Source of the DNA: DATADW01 sp963733905
GTDB lineage: Bacteria > Actinomycetota > Acidimicrobiia > Spongiisociales > DATADW01
Assembly (NCBI GenBank): GCA_963733905.1
Contig: CAVTEU010000015.1
Location: 12,350 to 76,349, forward strand
Length of the DNA: 64,000 bases
Reading direction: 5' to 3'
Part shown: positions 1 through 8,008 of the stretch, piece after piece
How the letters are laid out: every line of letters begins with the position of its first letter
Position numbering within the stretch: position 1 is the first letter of the stretch
The notes under the pieces: model-generated
What the model saw: the letters and a program-made list of their open reading frames with translations, nothing else
Databases searched by the model: none
Told to the model about the DNA's origin: nothing
Position numbers and translations under genes: made by a program

Positions 1-76
1 GGTGTACTCGATGCAGAACTTTGATCCCTCGTTATGGTCGGTGAACGGTCGAGTCGCTGAGGAAAAAGGGGTTCCC

Positions 77-2114
77 ATGAACCGTACTCGTCGAGCCGTT
101 GCCATAGTCCTCGGCTTCCTCCTGATGGCTGGCTTGTCGCCTGCCACAGCTGTGGCGCAGCAGGAACCGCTCACCAACCTCGATCACCTCGACTTCCTCG
201 GCGACACCGTTTTACCCCCGGAGCAAGAAGGTCACACCACCTACCTCTTGGACGCCGATAACCCGATCGGTGTGCTCTGGACCTACGCCGAGCCTGGCCC
301 CGGCGGTGTGTACCGGCGGCTCGGGGGTGGGGTTTACGATCCCGAGACCGACACCTACGGCCAGGGCGCCTACAACGCAGACGACATCTCGCGGGCCGCA
401 GTGGTGTATCTGCGGCATTGGACTCAGTTCGGCGACGACCACAGCCGCACCCACGCCTACGAGTTGCTCCGCGGGCTCACCTATCTGCAGACGGTGAGCG
501 GAGAGAACCAGGGCAACGTGGTGCTCTGGATGCAGCCCGACGGCACTCTCAACCCGAGCGCCGACCCTCCAGAGCTTCCCGACCCCTCCGACTCGGGAGC
601 CTCTTACTGGCTGGCACGCACCATCTGGGCGTTAGGGGAGGGATATCGAGCCTTCCGTGACGCTGACCCCGCCTTTGCAGAGTTTCTACAGGCAGCGGCT
701 CGAACTCGCCATCGGCGCCGTCGACCGCCAGGTCCTCACCCCTAACTACGGCGAGATGCAGACAGTCGACGGGTTGCAGTGGCCCTCGTGGCTGATCGTC
801 GACGGCGCCGACGCTTCCTCGGAGGCGGTCTACGGCCTCTCCGCCTATCAGGACGCCGGTGGCAGTCCAGCTGGACTTCTCGCCCTGCAGCGGTTGGGTC
901 AGGGCCTTTCACTGATGCAACTCGGGTCGGATGGTGTCTGGCCCTACCGGGCGATCATGCCCTGGGCTCAATCGCGTTCGGTGTGGCACGCCTGGGGCGA
1001 TCAGATGTCCGGCGCACTGGCGACCGCCGGTGCCACCGTGGGAGATGACAGGTGGGTCGGGGTAGCGGTGCGCGAGGCGGGCAGTTTCACTCCTCACCTC
1101 CTGATCCAAAGCGGCCCAGAGAACGGCTGGCTGCCGGCACCGGCCGACCGCACCCAGATTGCCTACGGTGCCGACGCCACGCTGCAGAACCTGGTCCGAA
1201 CCGGTGAGGCGAGCGGACGGAGCGGGTTCCTGGACCTGGCTGGGATCGCCGCCGCATGGTTCTTTGGCAACAACCCGGCGGGCGAACCGATGTATGACCC
1301 CGAGACCGGCCGCACCTACGACGGCATCAACCCCGACGGGGTGATCAACCGAAACTCGGGCGCCGAATCCACCATCCACGGTCTCCTCTCCATGTTGCTG
1401 CTGGACGAACATCCCGACATTGCTGCCCGGGCCCTCGTCGCCGGGCGCGAGGCCCAAGTCACCTGGAAACTGGTCGAGGCCGAGGCGGGTGATCTGTCCG
1501 GCGCCGCCGAGGTCGTGACGCCACCATCCGCCTGGACCGGGGAGAGCTTGTGGTCGGGCGGCGCCTACGTATCGCTCGCCTCCGGTGGGTCGGTCGATGT
1601 GGCGGTCGACCTATCCACCCGCGATCGGTACTGGGCCTTCGGGGTCTCCGAGCGCCAGCAGATCCCGCTCCGGGCTGTGGAGATCGTGTACGAGCTGGAT
1701 GGCGTCGCCGCCGGGCATCAGCCACAGGGCGGCGCCGGTCCTCAGGGCATCACCCCTACTCCTGGTTACCTTGGAGTCGGACAGTCCCGAAGCAGGACCT
1801 TTGTGGACTCCGGGTCCAGTGTGGTGAGTGCCGCTTTTGCCGGGAATGGTGGCGAGGCGCGGTTGGATGCGGTGCTTCTCCAGCCAGAGATCGAGTGGCT
1901 GGTTCTCGGCGGGGACGGCGAGCACCAGGGAGTCTTGCGCAGCTTCAGCGACCGACTCCGACACCAACGACTGGAGATGGGAGATGGCGGCCGGCCCGAA
2001 GCACGCGCCTACAACGATCTGGGCGTCCTGGTGCGCACCGTTCGTGGTCGTGCCGGCGTCGTGACAGCCCCGATTGTTCCCGGAGGCTTCACTGTGGTCA
2101 CATCGGGGTCCTGA
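77..2114 (+). CDS. Secreted glycosidase-like protein, frameshifted
   Basis: The start ATG at 77 follows a GA-rich ribosome site (GAGGAAAAAGGGG). The protein opens with a Sec signal peptide (Arg-Arg, hydrophobic core, Ala-rich cleavage region around residue 30). The next ~450 residues alternate aromatic-rich helices and loops, recalling (alpha/alpha)6 barrel glycosidases; the last ~200 residues look like a beta-sandwich or carbohydrate-binding module. Two overlapping frames join near 680-700, where the reading shifts by one base; the halves are collinear, so I treat it as one gene of about 680 residues. No catalytic residues could be assigned; the glycosidase idea is inference from fold-like patterns only. 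Confidence 0.6.
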
Positions 2115-2197
2115 CCCGGGTCGACCCGATGATTTTGTTCGGTCGGGGCCGTCTGATCGGATGACGTGAGCATCGATCCCCGCGACGGAGGAGAACC

Positions 2198-2824
2198 ATG
2201 AGGAAGATCAAGGCGGGTCTTTTCATCTCGCTCGATGGAGTGGTTGAAGCACCCGATCAGTGGCACTTCCCCTACTACAACGACGAGATGGGCAAGGCCG
2301 TGGATGCCACGCTCGGCAAGGGCGACACGATGTTGTTCGGGCGCAAGACCTACGACAGCTTCGCTGGGGCGTGGCCCGGGCGCGAGACCGCCGGCGAGGA
2401 GGACGCCCATTTCGCCAAGGTGCTCGGAGACATCCGCAAGATCGTGGCATCGAACCAGAAACTCGAGTTCACCTGGCGTAACTCGGAGCAGCTCGAAGGC
2501 GACCTTGTCGAGTTCGTCACTGCCCTGAAGAACGAACCGGGTGGCGACATCACCATGAGCGGCTCGGTCTCGGTGGTCCGCCAACTGCTCGCCGCCGGTC
2601 TCCTCGACGAGCTTCACCTGTTGGTACACCCCATCGCGGTCCGCAACGGCATGAGGCTGTTCGAAGAGGGCGAGACCCCGATCCCGTTGAAGCTGATCTC
2701 GTCCGAGGCGTTCGGGACCGGCGTTCTCAACCTCGTCTATGCACCCGACGAATCGCCGCCGGAGGGCACATACGAGGATGCCAAGGCCCAGCTTCCCCAG
2801 GTCGAGGAATCGGAGCACTCGTGA
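2198..2824 (+). CDS. Dihydrofolate reductase/RibD C-terminal family protein
   Basis: A complete 208-residue protein preceded by GGAGGAG at 2188-2194. It begins with the family pattern of a short beta strand then SLDGVVE (residues 10-16), followed by a central LFGRKTYDSF motif and an ITMSGSVSVVRQLL helix typical of the RibD C-terminal domain, which binds NADPH. Members in actinobacteria are usually stand-alone reductases of unknown substrate rather than riboflavin enzymes. There is no riboflavin gene nearby. The stop overlaps the GTG of the downstream hydrolase remnant by 4 bases, so the two were once co-translated. Confidence 0.85.
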   Translation: MRKIKAGLFISLDGVVEAPDQWHFPYYNDEMGKAVDATLGKGDTMLFGRKTYDSFAGAWPGRETAGEEDAHFAKVLGDIRKIVASNQKLEFTWRNSEQLEGDLVEFVTALKNEPGGDITMSGSVSVVRQLLAAGLLDELHLLVHPIAVRNGMRLFEEGETPIPLKLISSEAFGTGVLNLVYAPDESPPEGTYEDAKAQLPQVEESEHS

Positions 2825-3013
2825 CGGTTCCCAAGACCCACACCCTCGACGTGCCCGGTCGCCGTGTTGACCTACGACGTACGCGACGCCGAGACCGAGG
2901 GCTCGGCGCCAGTCCTGTTCATGTTCGCGTCACCGATGGGTGCCGGCGGTTTCCCGACGCTGGCCGGGCGCTTCACCGACCGGACGTGGTCACATATGAC
3001 CCTCGGGGCCTAA
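2821..3013 (+). pseudogene. Truncated alpha/beta hydrolase remnant
   Basis: Reading across frames gives an alpha/beta-hydrolase N-terminus: a first strand, then PVLFMFASPMGAGGFPTLA (oxyanion-loop region) and VVTYDPRG (second strand). At least two frame changes are needed, near 2860 and 2985. Similarity stops right at the end of the convergent SRPBCC gene (3010). The nucleophile elbow, acid and histidine are all missing, so the gene is non-functional whatever the sequence accuracy. Its 4-base overlap with the upstream reductase marks it as the stump of a former operon partner. Confidence 0.6.
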
Positions 3014-3420
3014 GGAGCTGGCGCGCCGCCGACCATTCGGGACAGGAGATCTCCCCACCACAGGCCGAGGATGGCGAAAGCGACCTCACTCGGCTCGAGC
3101 CCCGTACGAAGGTGGCTGACCGTCACCCGGGTCGCGGCGGCTTCCGGCTCGAACCGGATCTCGACGGTATCGCCCGGTTGGGCGTGTGGTCCATCCCAGG
3201 CGAGTTCGATCCGGTCTGGCTCCTCGATCGCTGAGATCGTGGCCAGCACCTTGACCCCATCGCTCGTCGCCTCGACCAGTCGGTCGCCCTCGAAGCGGAT
3301 GATCGCATCAGGAGTTCGGTCGCGCACCCACCAGCGGTCGATACCCTCGACGAACAGCGTGTAGGCACGCTCAACCGGCACTGGCACCAGACAGGTGACG
3401 TTGACCGCTCCCTCAGCCAT
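3010..3420 (-). CDS. SRPBCC/AHSA1-domain protein
   Basis: A 136-residue single-domain protein of the START-like SRPBCC (Aha1 C-terminal-like) superfamily. The N-terminal strand (VTCLVPVPVERAYTLF), the WW-containing helix near residue 30, the DRIELAWDG strand and the C-terminal long helix (LGLWWGDLLSRM) are all visible. It is the third gene of a VOC-ArsR-SRPBCC operon, overlapping arsR by 8 bases. ArsR-SRPBCC pairs are common in actinobacteria; the SRPBCC member binds a hydrophobic ligand in a deep cavity, but the ligand is unknown. Confidence 0.85.
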   Translation of the reverse strand: MAEGAVNVTCLVPVPVERAYTLFVEGIDRWWVRDRTPDAIIRFEGDRLVEATSDGVKVLATISAIEEPDRIELAWDGPHAQPGDTVEIRFEPEAAATRVTVSHLRTGLEPSEVAFAILGLWWGDLLSRMVGGAPAP

Positions 3421-3748
3421 CGGCCACCTCGGCGGCGTGCTTGGCGTACGCGGCGAGTTGTTCGCTCCAGAAGCGGGTCACCTCGTCCGACCATTCGCCG
3501 AGTTGCCGGAGGGGCTCCGGCCGGATGGTGTAGATGTGACGGCGGGTGTCCGCCGAGTCGAGGGCGACCTCGACCAGACCGGCCTGGCGCAGTGACCTGA
3601 GGTGTCCGGTTAGCGCAGCCCGGCTCACCCCGATTCGGGTGGCGATCTCGCTCGGGGTCAACGGACCATCCGCCAGCACTTCCATGGCCTCCCGCCTTGT
3701 GGCGTCGGCCAAAGCGACGAGGGTTGCGTCGATCGCGGCGGAGGTCAT
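3413..3748 (-). CDS. ArsR-family transcriptional regulator
   Basis: A 111-residue winged-helix repressor. Helices 2-3 (LADATRREAMEVLADG, LTPSEIATRIGVSRAALTGHL) and the wing (TRRHIYTI) match the ArsR family closely. No metal-binding cysteines are present, so it probably senses an organic ligand, perhaps one bound or processed by its VOC and SRPBCC partners (inference). Its ATG overlaps the VOC stop as ATGA, so translation is coupled. It is the obvious candidate to bind the palindrome at 4174-4191 and autoregulate the operon. Confidence 0.9.
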   Translation of the reverse strand: MTSAAIDATLVALADATRREAMEVLADGPLTPSEIATRIGVSRAALTGHLRSLRQAGLVEVALDSADTRRHIYTIRPEPLRQLGEWSDEVTRFWSEQLAAYAKHAAEVADG

Positions 3749-4125
3749 GTCTCGGAGGCGAAGTACCAGCGATGACCCTCGGGGTCGACCGCCCGGTAGG
3801 TGCGATATCCGTAGTCCTGGTCGGTCGGTTCGCCGAGCACGATGGCCCCTGCCGCTCGCGCCCGCTCGTAGTGGGCGTCGATGTCATCGATCTGGCACCA
3901 CACCTGGCTGTGGACGCCCCCCAACTCGTGCGGGGTGGAGAAGCCCCCATCCCGCCACACCGATGACAGCGCGATCACCGCGCCGTCCAGAGCCAATTCG
4001 CAGTGGGCGACGGTGCCGTCGTCTCCGTCCATTCGAAACGTCTCCTCGAAACCGAAGGCGTCGCGCAGAAAATCGATCGCTGCGGGCGCATCGGCGTAGT
4101 CCAACATCGGCATCAACTGGGCCAT
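3745..4125 (-). CDS. VOC-family (glyoxalase-like) protein
   Basis: A 126-residue vicinal-oxygen-chelate protein with two beta-alpha-beta-beta-beta halves, of the PhnB/YhdL-like type (AAIDFLRDAFGFEE, then a central QVWCQIDDIDAHYERARAAGA and a C-terminal YRAVDPEGHRWYFA). It is the first gene of the operon with arsR and the SRPBCC gene. Its start is preceded by AAGTGAG and by the 27-base leader shared with rpmG. Such proteins act as dioxygenases, isomerases or drug-sequestering proteins; the substrate is not deducible. Confidence 0.85.
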   Translation of the reverse strand: MAQLMPMLDYADAPAAIDFLRDAFGFEETFRMDGDDGTVAHCELALDGAVIALSSVWRDGGFSTPHELGGVHSQVWCQIDDIDAHYERARAAGAIVLGEPTDQDYGYRTYRAVDPEGHRWYFASET

Positions 4126-4152
4126 GGCTCACTCACTTCATTCGCTCGCTGT
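4126..4152 (-). promoter_or_regulatory. Dispersed 27-base translation leader, copy 1
   Basis: The 27 bases directly upstream of the VOC start codon match the 27 bases directly upstream of rpmG (11666-11692) at 23 positions, ending in GAGTGAGCC then ATG. The two genes are unrelated, so the leader itself is the repeated unit. Confidence 0.55.
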
Positions 4153-4160
4153 ACTCAGTA

Positions 4161-4197
4161 CCTGTGGACATTAATCAACAAGCCGGTTGATAGTCAA
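4161..4197 (-). promoter_or_regulatory. Promoter with operator filling its spacer
   Basis: On the minus strand, TTGACT (4197-4192) and TAATGT (4173-4168) form -35 and -10 boxes separated by exactly 18 bases. Those 18 bases (4174-4191) are the inverted repeat ATCAAC-N6-GTTGAT. Transcription would start near 4161, leaving a ~36-base leader to the VOC start. An ArsR dimer bound here would block RNA polymerase, fitting autorepression. Confidence 0.65.
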
Positions 4198-4214
4198 GCC
4201 TACCCTTGAAGATC

Positions 4215-5486
4215 TCAGTGCCAGTCGGCCATGTGATCCGCTTGGGTGGGTAGGTAGGAGCCCGGACCGAAGTGCTCGTCGTAGAACTCGAGGTCGAGGT
4301 GGTGCGCTTGCAGATAGGTGAGGCAGAACAGGCTGGGCACGGTCCCCGGGAACTTGCCATAGCGGTCGAGGATGTACTGCGCCTGGAGGGCGACACACGC
4401 CTTGAACTCGTCGGAGTGGACCTGAGCGGCACCCCGCACCCGGGCGCTCTCCTTCCAGGCACCGGGGGTGCCGGGGTGGAATGGGCCACCCGGACCAAAC
4501 TTCCTCTGGGCGAACGCCTCCACCGCAGTTGCCATGTCCGGATAGTGCGGCGGGCAGTAGGCGGCAAAGATCCCGTCCTGACCCGTCGGGTTGGGGAGCG
4601 CCCAGCGCTCGTCGGTGTCATAACGGAAGCCAAGACCGGGGACCGCCGTGTCACCGCTCGCCCCGAGCACGGTGTAACGATCGATCCCATCGAACATCCA
4701 CCCGCCCAGCCCCATCGCCTGGAGCATCAGCATCCCGGCGTAGCACGAGGTGGTTAGCTCGGCGGTGGCCTCGGTGAGGGCGTACTGCTCGAGAAAGGAC
4801 AGGGGGAAGGGCGCGTCGATGTCGACCAGATTGCGGAACTGCTCCATCCCCGGGACGGAATCCCCGCTGACATCGTCGGTCATCGAATAACCGTTCTGGG
4901 TGATGAAGCAGAGGATTGCGATCATCGTTTGGGCAATGTCCGCCACTGGTATCAACAGGAGGCTGCCCGGGCGGTTGACACACCAGGTGTTGTGTCCCTC
5001 CATGTAGGGCTCCTCGGGCGGGATGTTGAGCCGTCCGTCGGCGAGTTTGCGGATCCTCGACCGGTGAGCCTTGATGACCTGCTCGATGTCGACGGGGTCG
5101 CCCGGACCCCGTTCGACGAGCTTGGGAGCGTCGCGGGTCTCGAATAGATAGACGCCTTCGTCGTCGGTGAAGAACACCTCAGAGGTGTGGAACCCCGCCG
5201 CCGAGGGGAAGGTGCGTCCACCGGCGGCACCGGAGTAGTTGGCCAGATTTGGGGCGTATGTGGCGTTGCGGGTGATGGCGTAATGCCACCCGGTGTTACC
5301 CGCCGCCGAGGTGAGAACGAGCATCTTCTCCAGATCGGCCAACGGGAGCGGCGGATGTGCCGACTTGTGAGCCAGCGGACCGTCGGGGATCTCTGAGCCG
5401 AGGGAGAAGCGACGCGCCCGCCGGCCGTGGATCGCCTCGATCAGGGGGAAGGTCATCGCCTTCTCCAACCCTCTCGGCCCTGCCAT
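4215..5486 (-). CDS. Uncharacterised 423-residue protein, weakly nitroreductase-like
   Basis: A complete long frame with good coding bias, preceded by AAAGGAG. The N-terminus has an RRARRF-type basic patch and an LEKMLVLTSAAGNTGWHY stretch that recall the FMN-binding start of nitroreductase/ThcOx folds. The middle holds IAQTMIAILCFITQNGYSM and a helix-rich AMGLGGWMFDGIDRY segment. The length is about twice a normal nitroreductase, and no full FMN motif set could be traced. It stands alone between the VOC operon and a divergent VOC gene. Function unknown. Confidence 0.6.
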   Translation of the reverse strand: MAGPRGLEKAMTFPLIEAIHGRRARRFSLGSEIPDGPLAHKSAHPPLPLADLEKMLVLTSAAGNTGWHYAITRNATYAPNLANYSGAAGGRTFPSAAGFHTSEVFFTDDEGVYLFETRDAPKLVERGPGDPVDIEQVIKAHRSRIRKLADGRLNIPPEEPYMEGHNTWCVNRPGSLLLIPVADIAQTMIAILCFITQNGYSMTDDVSGDSVPGMEQFRNLVDIDAPFPLSFLEQYALTEATAELTTSCYAGMLMLQAMGLGGWMFDGIDRYTVLGASGDTAVPGLGFRYDTDERWALPNPTGQDGIFAAYCPPHYPDMATAVEAFAQRKFGPGGPFHPGTPGAWKESARVRGAAQVHSDEFKACVALQAQYILDRYGKFPGTVPSLFCLTYLQAHHLDLEFYDEHFGPGSYLPTQADHMADWH

Positions 5487-5558
5487 GGTCGGTCTCCTTT
5501 CGACGACGGGGAGAACCTACGCCCGGCCGCTCGAAGGGGGCCCGGGTACGATCGAGGG

Positions 5559-5945
5559 ATGGGTGATGCCCGCATCCGGCCGCGACTTGTGGTCTCCGAC
5601 GCCTCCGGAGCGATCGATTGGTATGTCCAGGCGCTTGCCGCACGGGAGGTAGCCCGTTTCGAAGGACCAGACGGAAAGGTGGTCCATGCCGAGCTCGAGG
5701 TCGGGTCGGCGGGGTTCACCTTGAAGGATGAGGACGAGGTCGACCGCTCACCCCACGCGGGAGGCGGTGCCGCCCTTCTCGACCTCGAGGTCGACGACGT
5801 CGACGCCCTGGCCGAGCGGATGCTCGCCGGCGGCGCCACCGTGGTGTTCCCGGTCGAGGATCGCGATTACGGGCGGAGCGGACGGCTGGTCGATCCCTTT
5901 GGGCACGCCTGGATCATCACCGCAATGAGCTTTTCCGCCGGTTGA
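5559..5945 (+). CDS. VOC-family (glyoxalase-like) protein
   Basis: A 128-residue VOC protein starting at the ATG after CGAGGG. Motifs run in order: IDWYVQALAAREVARF (first helix and strand), VHAELEVGSAGFTLKDED, a central DLEVDDVDALAERMLAGGA, and the terminal GRSGRLVDPFGHAWII. It resembles PhnB-like proteins and bleomycin-resistance relatives. It is transcribed divergently from the 423-residue gene. It is not closely similar to the VOC protein at 3745-4125. Confidence 0.85.
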   Translation: MGDARIRPRLVVSDASGAIDWYVQALAAREVARFEGPDGKVVHAELEVGSAGFTLKDEDEVDRSPHAGGGAALLDLEVDDVDALAERMLAGGATVVFPVEDRDYGRSGRLVDPFGHAWIITAMSFSAG

Positions 5946-5955
5946 ACCCAGAACC

Positions 5956-6007
5956 AAGCGCCTCTCCGGTTCGTATTCATAGATGCCCAATAAGCGGGGG
6001 GTTTGTG
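5956..6007 (+). promoter_or_regulatory. Upstream element shared with the 8009 gene
   Basis: This 52-base block aligns without gaps to 7957-8008. Both copies contain GCCTC, GT(C/T)CGTAT and a G(C/T)CC(A/G)AT core and end in a G-run ribosome site at the same distance (48 bases from GCCTC to the start codon). Both precede genes for secreted proteins. It may be a promoter for a specific sigma factor or an RNA leader; I cannot tell which. Confidence 0.4.
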
Positions 6008-6627
6008 ATGTGGCGTCGGTGGTTGGCGGTGTCGGTTGTGGTGGTGTTGGTGGCTGGGGGTACGGCGGCGGTGGCTCAGCTGCCGCCGGGGGGCACGTTC
6101 ACCGATGATGACGGGAATGAGCATGAGGGGTTCATCGAGGCGATCGCCGCCGCGGGGATAACGCTTGGTTGCAACCCGGAGGGGACGTTGTACTGCCCGG
6201 CTGAGCCGGTGCGGCGCGATCAGATGGCTTCGTTCATCGCCCGTGGGTTCGAGTTGCCTGCGGCGGGGGAGGACTTCTTCCCCGACGATGAGGGCAACAC
6301 CCATGAGGACAACATCAATCGGGTGGCGGCGGCGGGGATCACGCTCGGGTTCGATGACGGGACGTTTGGTCCGGCTCTTCTGGTGTCGCGGGCGCAGATG
6401 GCTTCGTTCCTGGCCCGGGCGATGGGGTTGGATCCGGTGCCGGGCGACCGGTTCGATGATGTGTCCGGGGAGCATGAGGGGAACATCAACGCCATCGCCG
6501 AGGAGGGGGTGACGTTGGGTTGTGACCAGGCGGGGACTCTGTTCTGTCCCGATGAGTCGGTGCGCCGCGACCAGATGGCGTCGTTCCTCGGTCGGGCCCT
6601 CGGTCTCGAACCCACCCCACCACCACC
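6005..6627 (+). repeat. Tandem gene-duplication unit, copy 1
   Basis: These 623 bases recur at 7026-7648 with one difference seen by eye (C6235 versus T7256). The unit covers the start codon, signal peptide and all three SLH repeats and stops abruptly at the linker. Confidence 0.95.
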
Positions 6628-7018
6628 GGGGACATCGAGCACGAGCTCGTCGAGCACCAGTTCCTCCAGCTCTTCGTCGAGTAGCTCCTCCTCGAGCAGC
6701 TCTTCGTCGAGCAGCACGTCCTCCAGCAGCACCAGCACGACGATGGACGACGACGAGGTGGTGATCTCGATCACCGGCATCAACAACTTCGGAGACACGA
6801 CGGTCTCGGTGGGCACCGAGGTGATCTGGGAGAACAACGACAACACGAACCACTCGAGTACGTCGGGAACCCCTCCGACTGGAAACGGCACATGGGACTC
6901 GATGATCCTCAATCCCGGTGAGGACTTCTCGCGTACCTTCAACACCGCAGGGAGCTTCGACTACTTCTGCACGGTTCACGACAACCTGATGACCGGCACG
7001 ATCATCGTCGAGCCATGA
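6008..7018 (+). CDS. Secreted SLH-repeat protein with C-terminal cupredoxin, copy 1
   Basis: A 336-residue exported protein. After a signal peptide (WRRW then a Val-rich core) come three S-layer-homology-like repeats (roughly residues 25-205), each with the pattern GITLG...F/CP...QMASF-ARAxGL. A long Ser/Thr linker (~220-258) leads to a cupredoxin domain whose type-1 copper ligands are visible: His in NTNHS, then Cys, His and Met in FCTVHDNLM. It probably attaches to the cell wall by the SLH part and carries a mononuclear copper electron-transfer domain outside the cell. ATG 6008 is chosen because it aligns with the next gene pair; GTG 6005 is the alternative. Confidence 0.85.
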   Translation: MWRRWLAVSVVVVLVAGGTAAVAQLPPGGTFTDDDGNEHEGFIEAIAAAGITLGCNPEGTLYCPAEPVRRDQMASFIARGFELPAAGEDFFPDDEGNTHEDNINRVAAAGITLGFDDGTFGPALLVSRAQMASFLARAMGLDPVPGDRFDDVSGEHEGNINAIAEEGVTLGCDQAGTLFCPDESVRRDQMASFLGRALGLEPTPPPPGTSSTSSSSTSSSSSSSSSSSSSSSSSSSTSSSSTSTTMDDDEVVISITGINNFGDTTVSVGTEVIWENNDNTNHSSTSGTPPTGNGTWDSMILNPGEDFSRTFNTAGSFDYFCTVHDNLMTGTIIVEP

Positions 7019-7025
7019 CGGTGTC

Positions 7026-7648
7026 GTGATGTGGCGTCGGTGGTTGGCGGTGTCGGTTGTGGTGGTGTTGGTGGCTGGGGGTACGGCGGCGGTGGCTCAG
7101 CTGCCGCCGGGGGGCACGTTCACCGATGATGACGGGAATGAGCATGAGGGGTTCATCGAGGCGATCGCCGCCGCGGGGATAACGCTTGGTTGCAACCCGG
7201 AGGGGACGTTGTACTGCCCGGCTGAGCCGGTGCGGCGCGATCAGATGGCTTCGTTTATCGCCCGTGGGTTCGAGTTGCCTGCGGCGGGGGAGGACTTCTT
7301 CCCCGACGATGAGGGCAACACCCATGAGGACAACATCAATCGGGTGGCGGCGGCGGGGATCACGCTCGGGTTCGATGACGGGACGTTTGGTCCGGCTCTT
7401 CTGGTGTCGCGGGCGCAGATGGCTTCGTTCCTGGCCCGGGCGATGGGGTTGGATCCGGTGCCGGGCGACCGGTTCGATGATGTGTCCGGGGAGCATGAGG
7501 GGAACATCAACGCCATCGCCGAGGAGGGGGTGACGTTGGGTTGTGACCAGGCGGGGACTCTGTTCTGTCCCGATGAGTCGGTGCGCCGCGACCAGATGGC
7601 GTCGTTCCTCGGTCGGGCCCTCGGTCTCGAACCCACCCCACCACCACC
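7026..7648 (+). repeat. Tandem gene-duplication unit, copy 2
   Basis: Second copy of the 623-base SLH unit, offset by 1021 bases. Flanking sequence on both sides is unrelated or strongly diverged, so near-identity is confined to the SLH-coding half. Confidence 0.95.
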
Positions 7649-7937
7649 CACCACCACGATCGCGACGACGACCACTGTCACGACCCCACCCGACGACGTG
7701 TTCGTTTCGATCGACGACTTCCTGTTCTCGCCCAACGACATCACAGTTCCTGAGGGCACCCAGGTGTGGTGGACCAACACCGGAGATGCTGACCACACCA
7801 CGACCGGCAGCTTCTGGGACTCGGGGACCCTCGAGTCAGACGAGTCCTATCCGGTCACCTTCGACACACCTGGCACCTACAGCTACATATGCACAATCCA
7901 CGACTTCATGACGGGGGTGGTGCGGGTCACCGACTGA
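7029..7937 (+). CDS. Secreted SLH-repeat protein with C-terminal cupredoxin, copy 2
   Basis: A 302-residue paralogue of the preceding protein, 10 bases downstream of its stop. The signal peptide and three SLH repeats are virtually identical, but the linker is short and Thr-rich rather than Ser-rich. The cupredoxin domain is clearly different in sequence while keeping the copper ligands (His in DADHTT; Cys, His, Met in ICTIHDFM). The same anchor therefore presents two distinct copper domains, probably from one transcript. Confidence 0.85.
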   Translation: MWRRWLAVSVVVVLVAGGTAAVAQLPPGGTFTDDDGNEHEGFIEAIAAAGITLGCNPEGTLYCPAEPVRRDQMASFIARGFELPAAGEDFFPDDEGNTHEDNINRVAAAGITLGFDDGTFGPALLVSRAQMASFLARAMGLDPVPGDRFDDVSGEHEGNINAIAEEGVTLGCDQAGTLFCPDESVRRDQMASFLGRALGLEPTPPPPTTTIATTTTVTTPPDDVFVSIDDFLFSPNDITVPEGTQVWWTNTGDADHTTTGSFWDSGTLESDESYPVTFDTPGTYSYICTIHDFMTGVVRVTD

Positions 7938-7956
7938 GGGCGGGACATCCCAAACC

Positions 7957-8008
7957 GAACGCCTCGCCTGTCCGTATCCGTCATTGTCCGATCGACCTGG
8001 GGGTTGTA
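7957..8008 (+). promoter_or_regulatory. Upstream element shared with the 6008 gene
   Basis: Second copy of the 52-base block described at 5956-6007, positioned identically relative to the start codon of the propeller protein. It is absent upstream of the second SLH gene, as expected if that gene is read through from the first. Confidence 0.4.
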
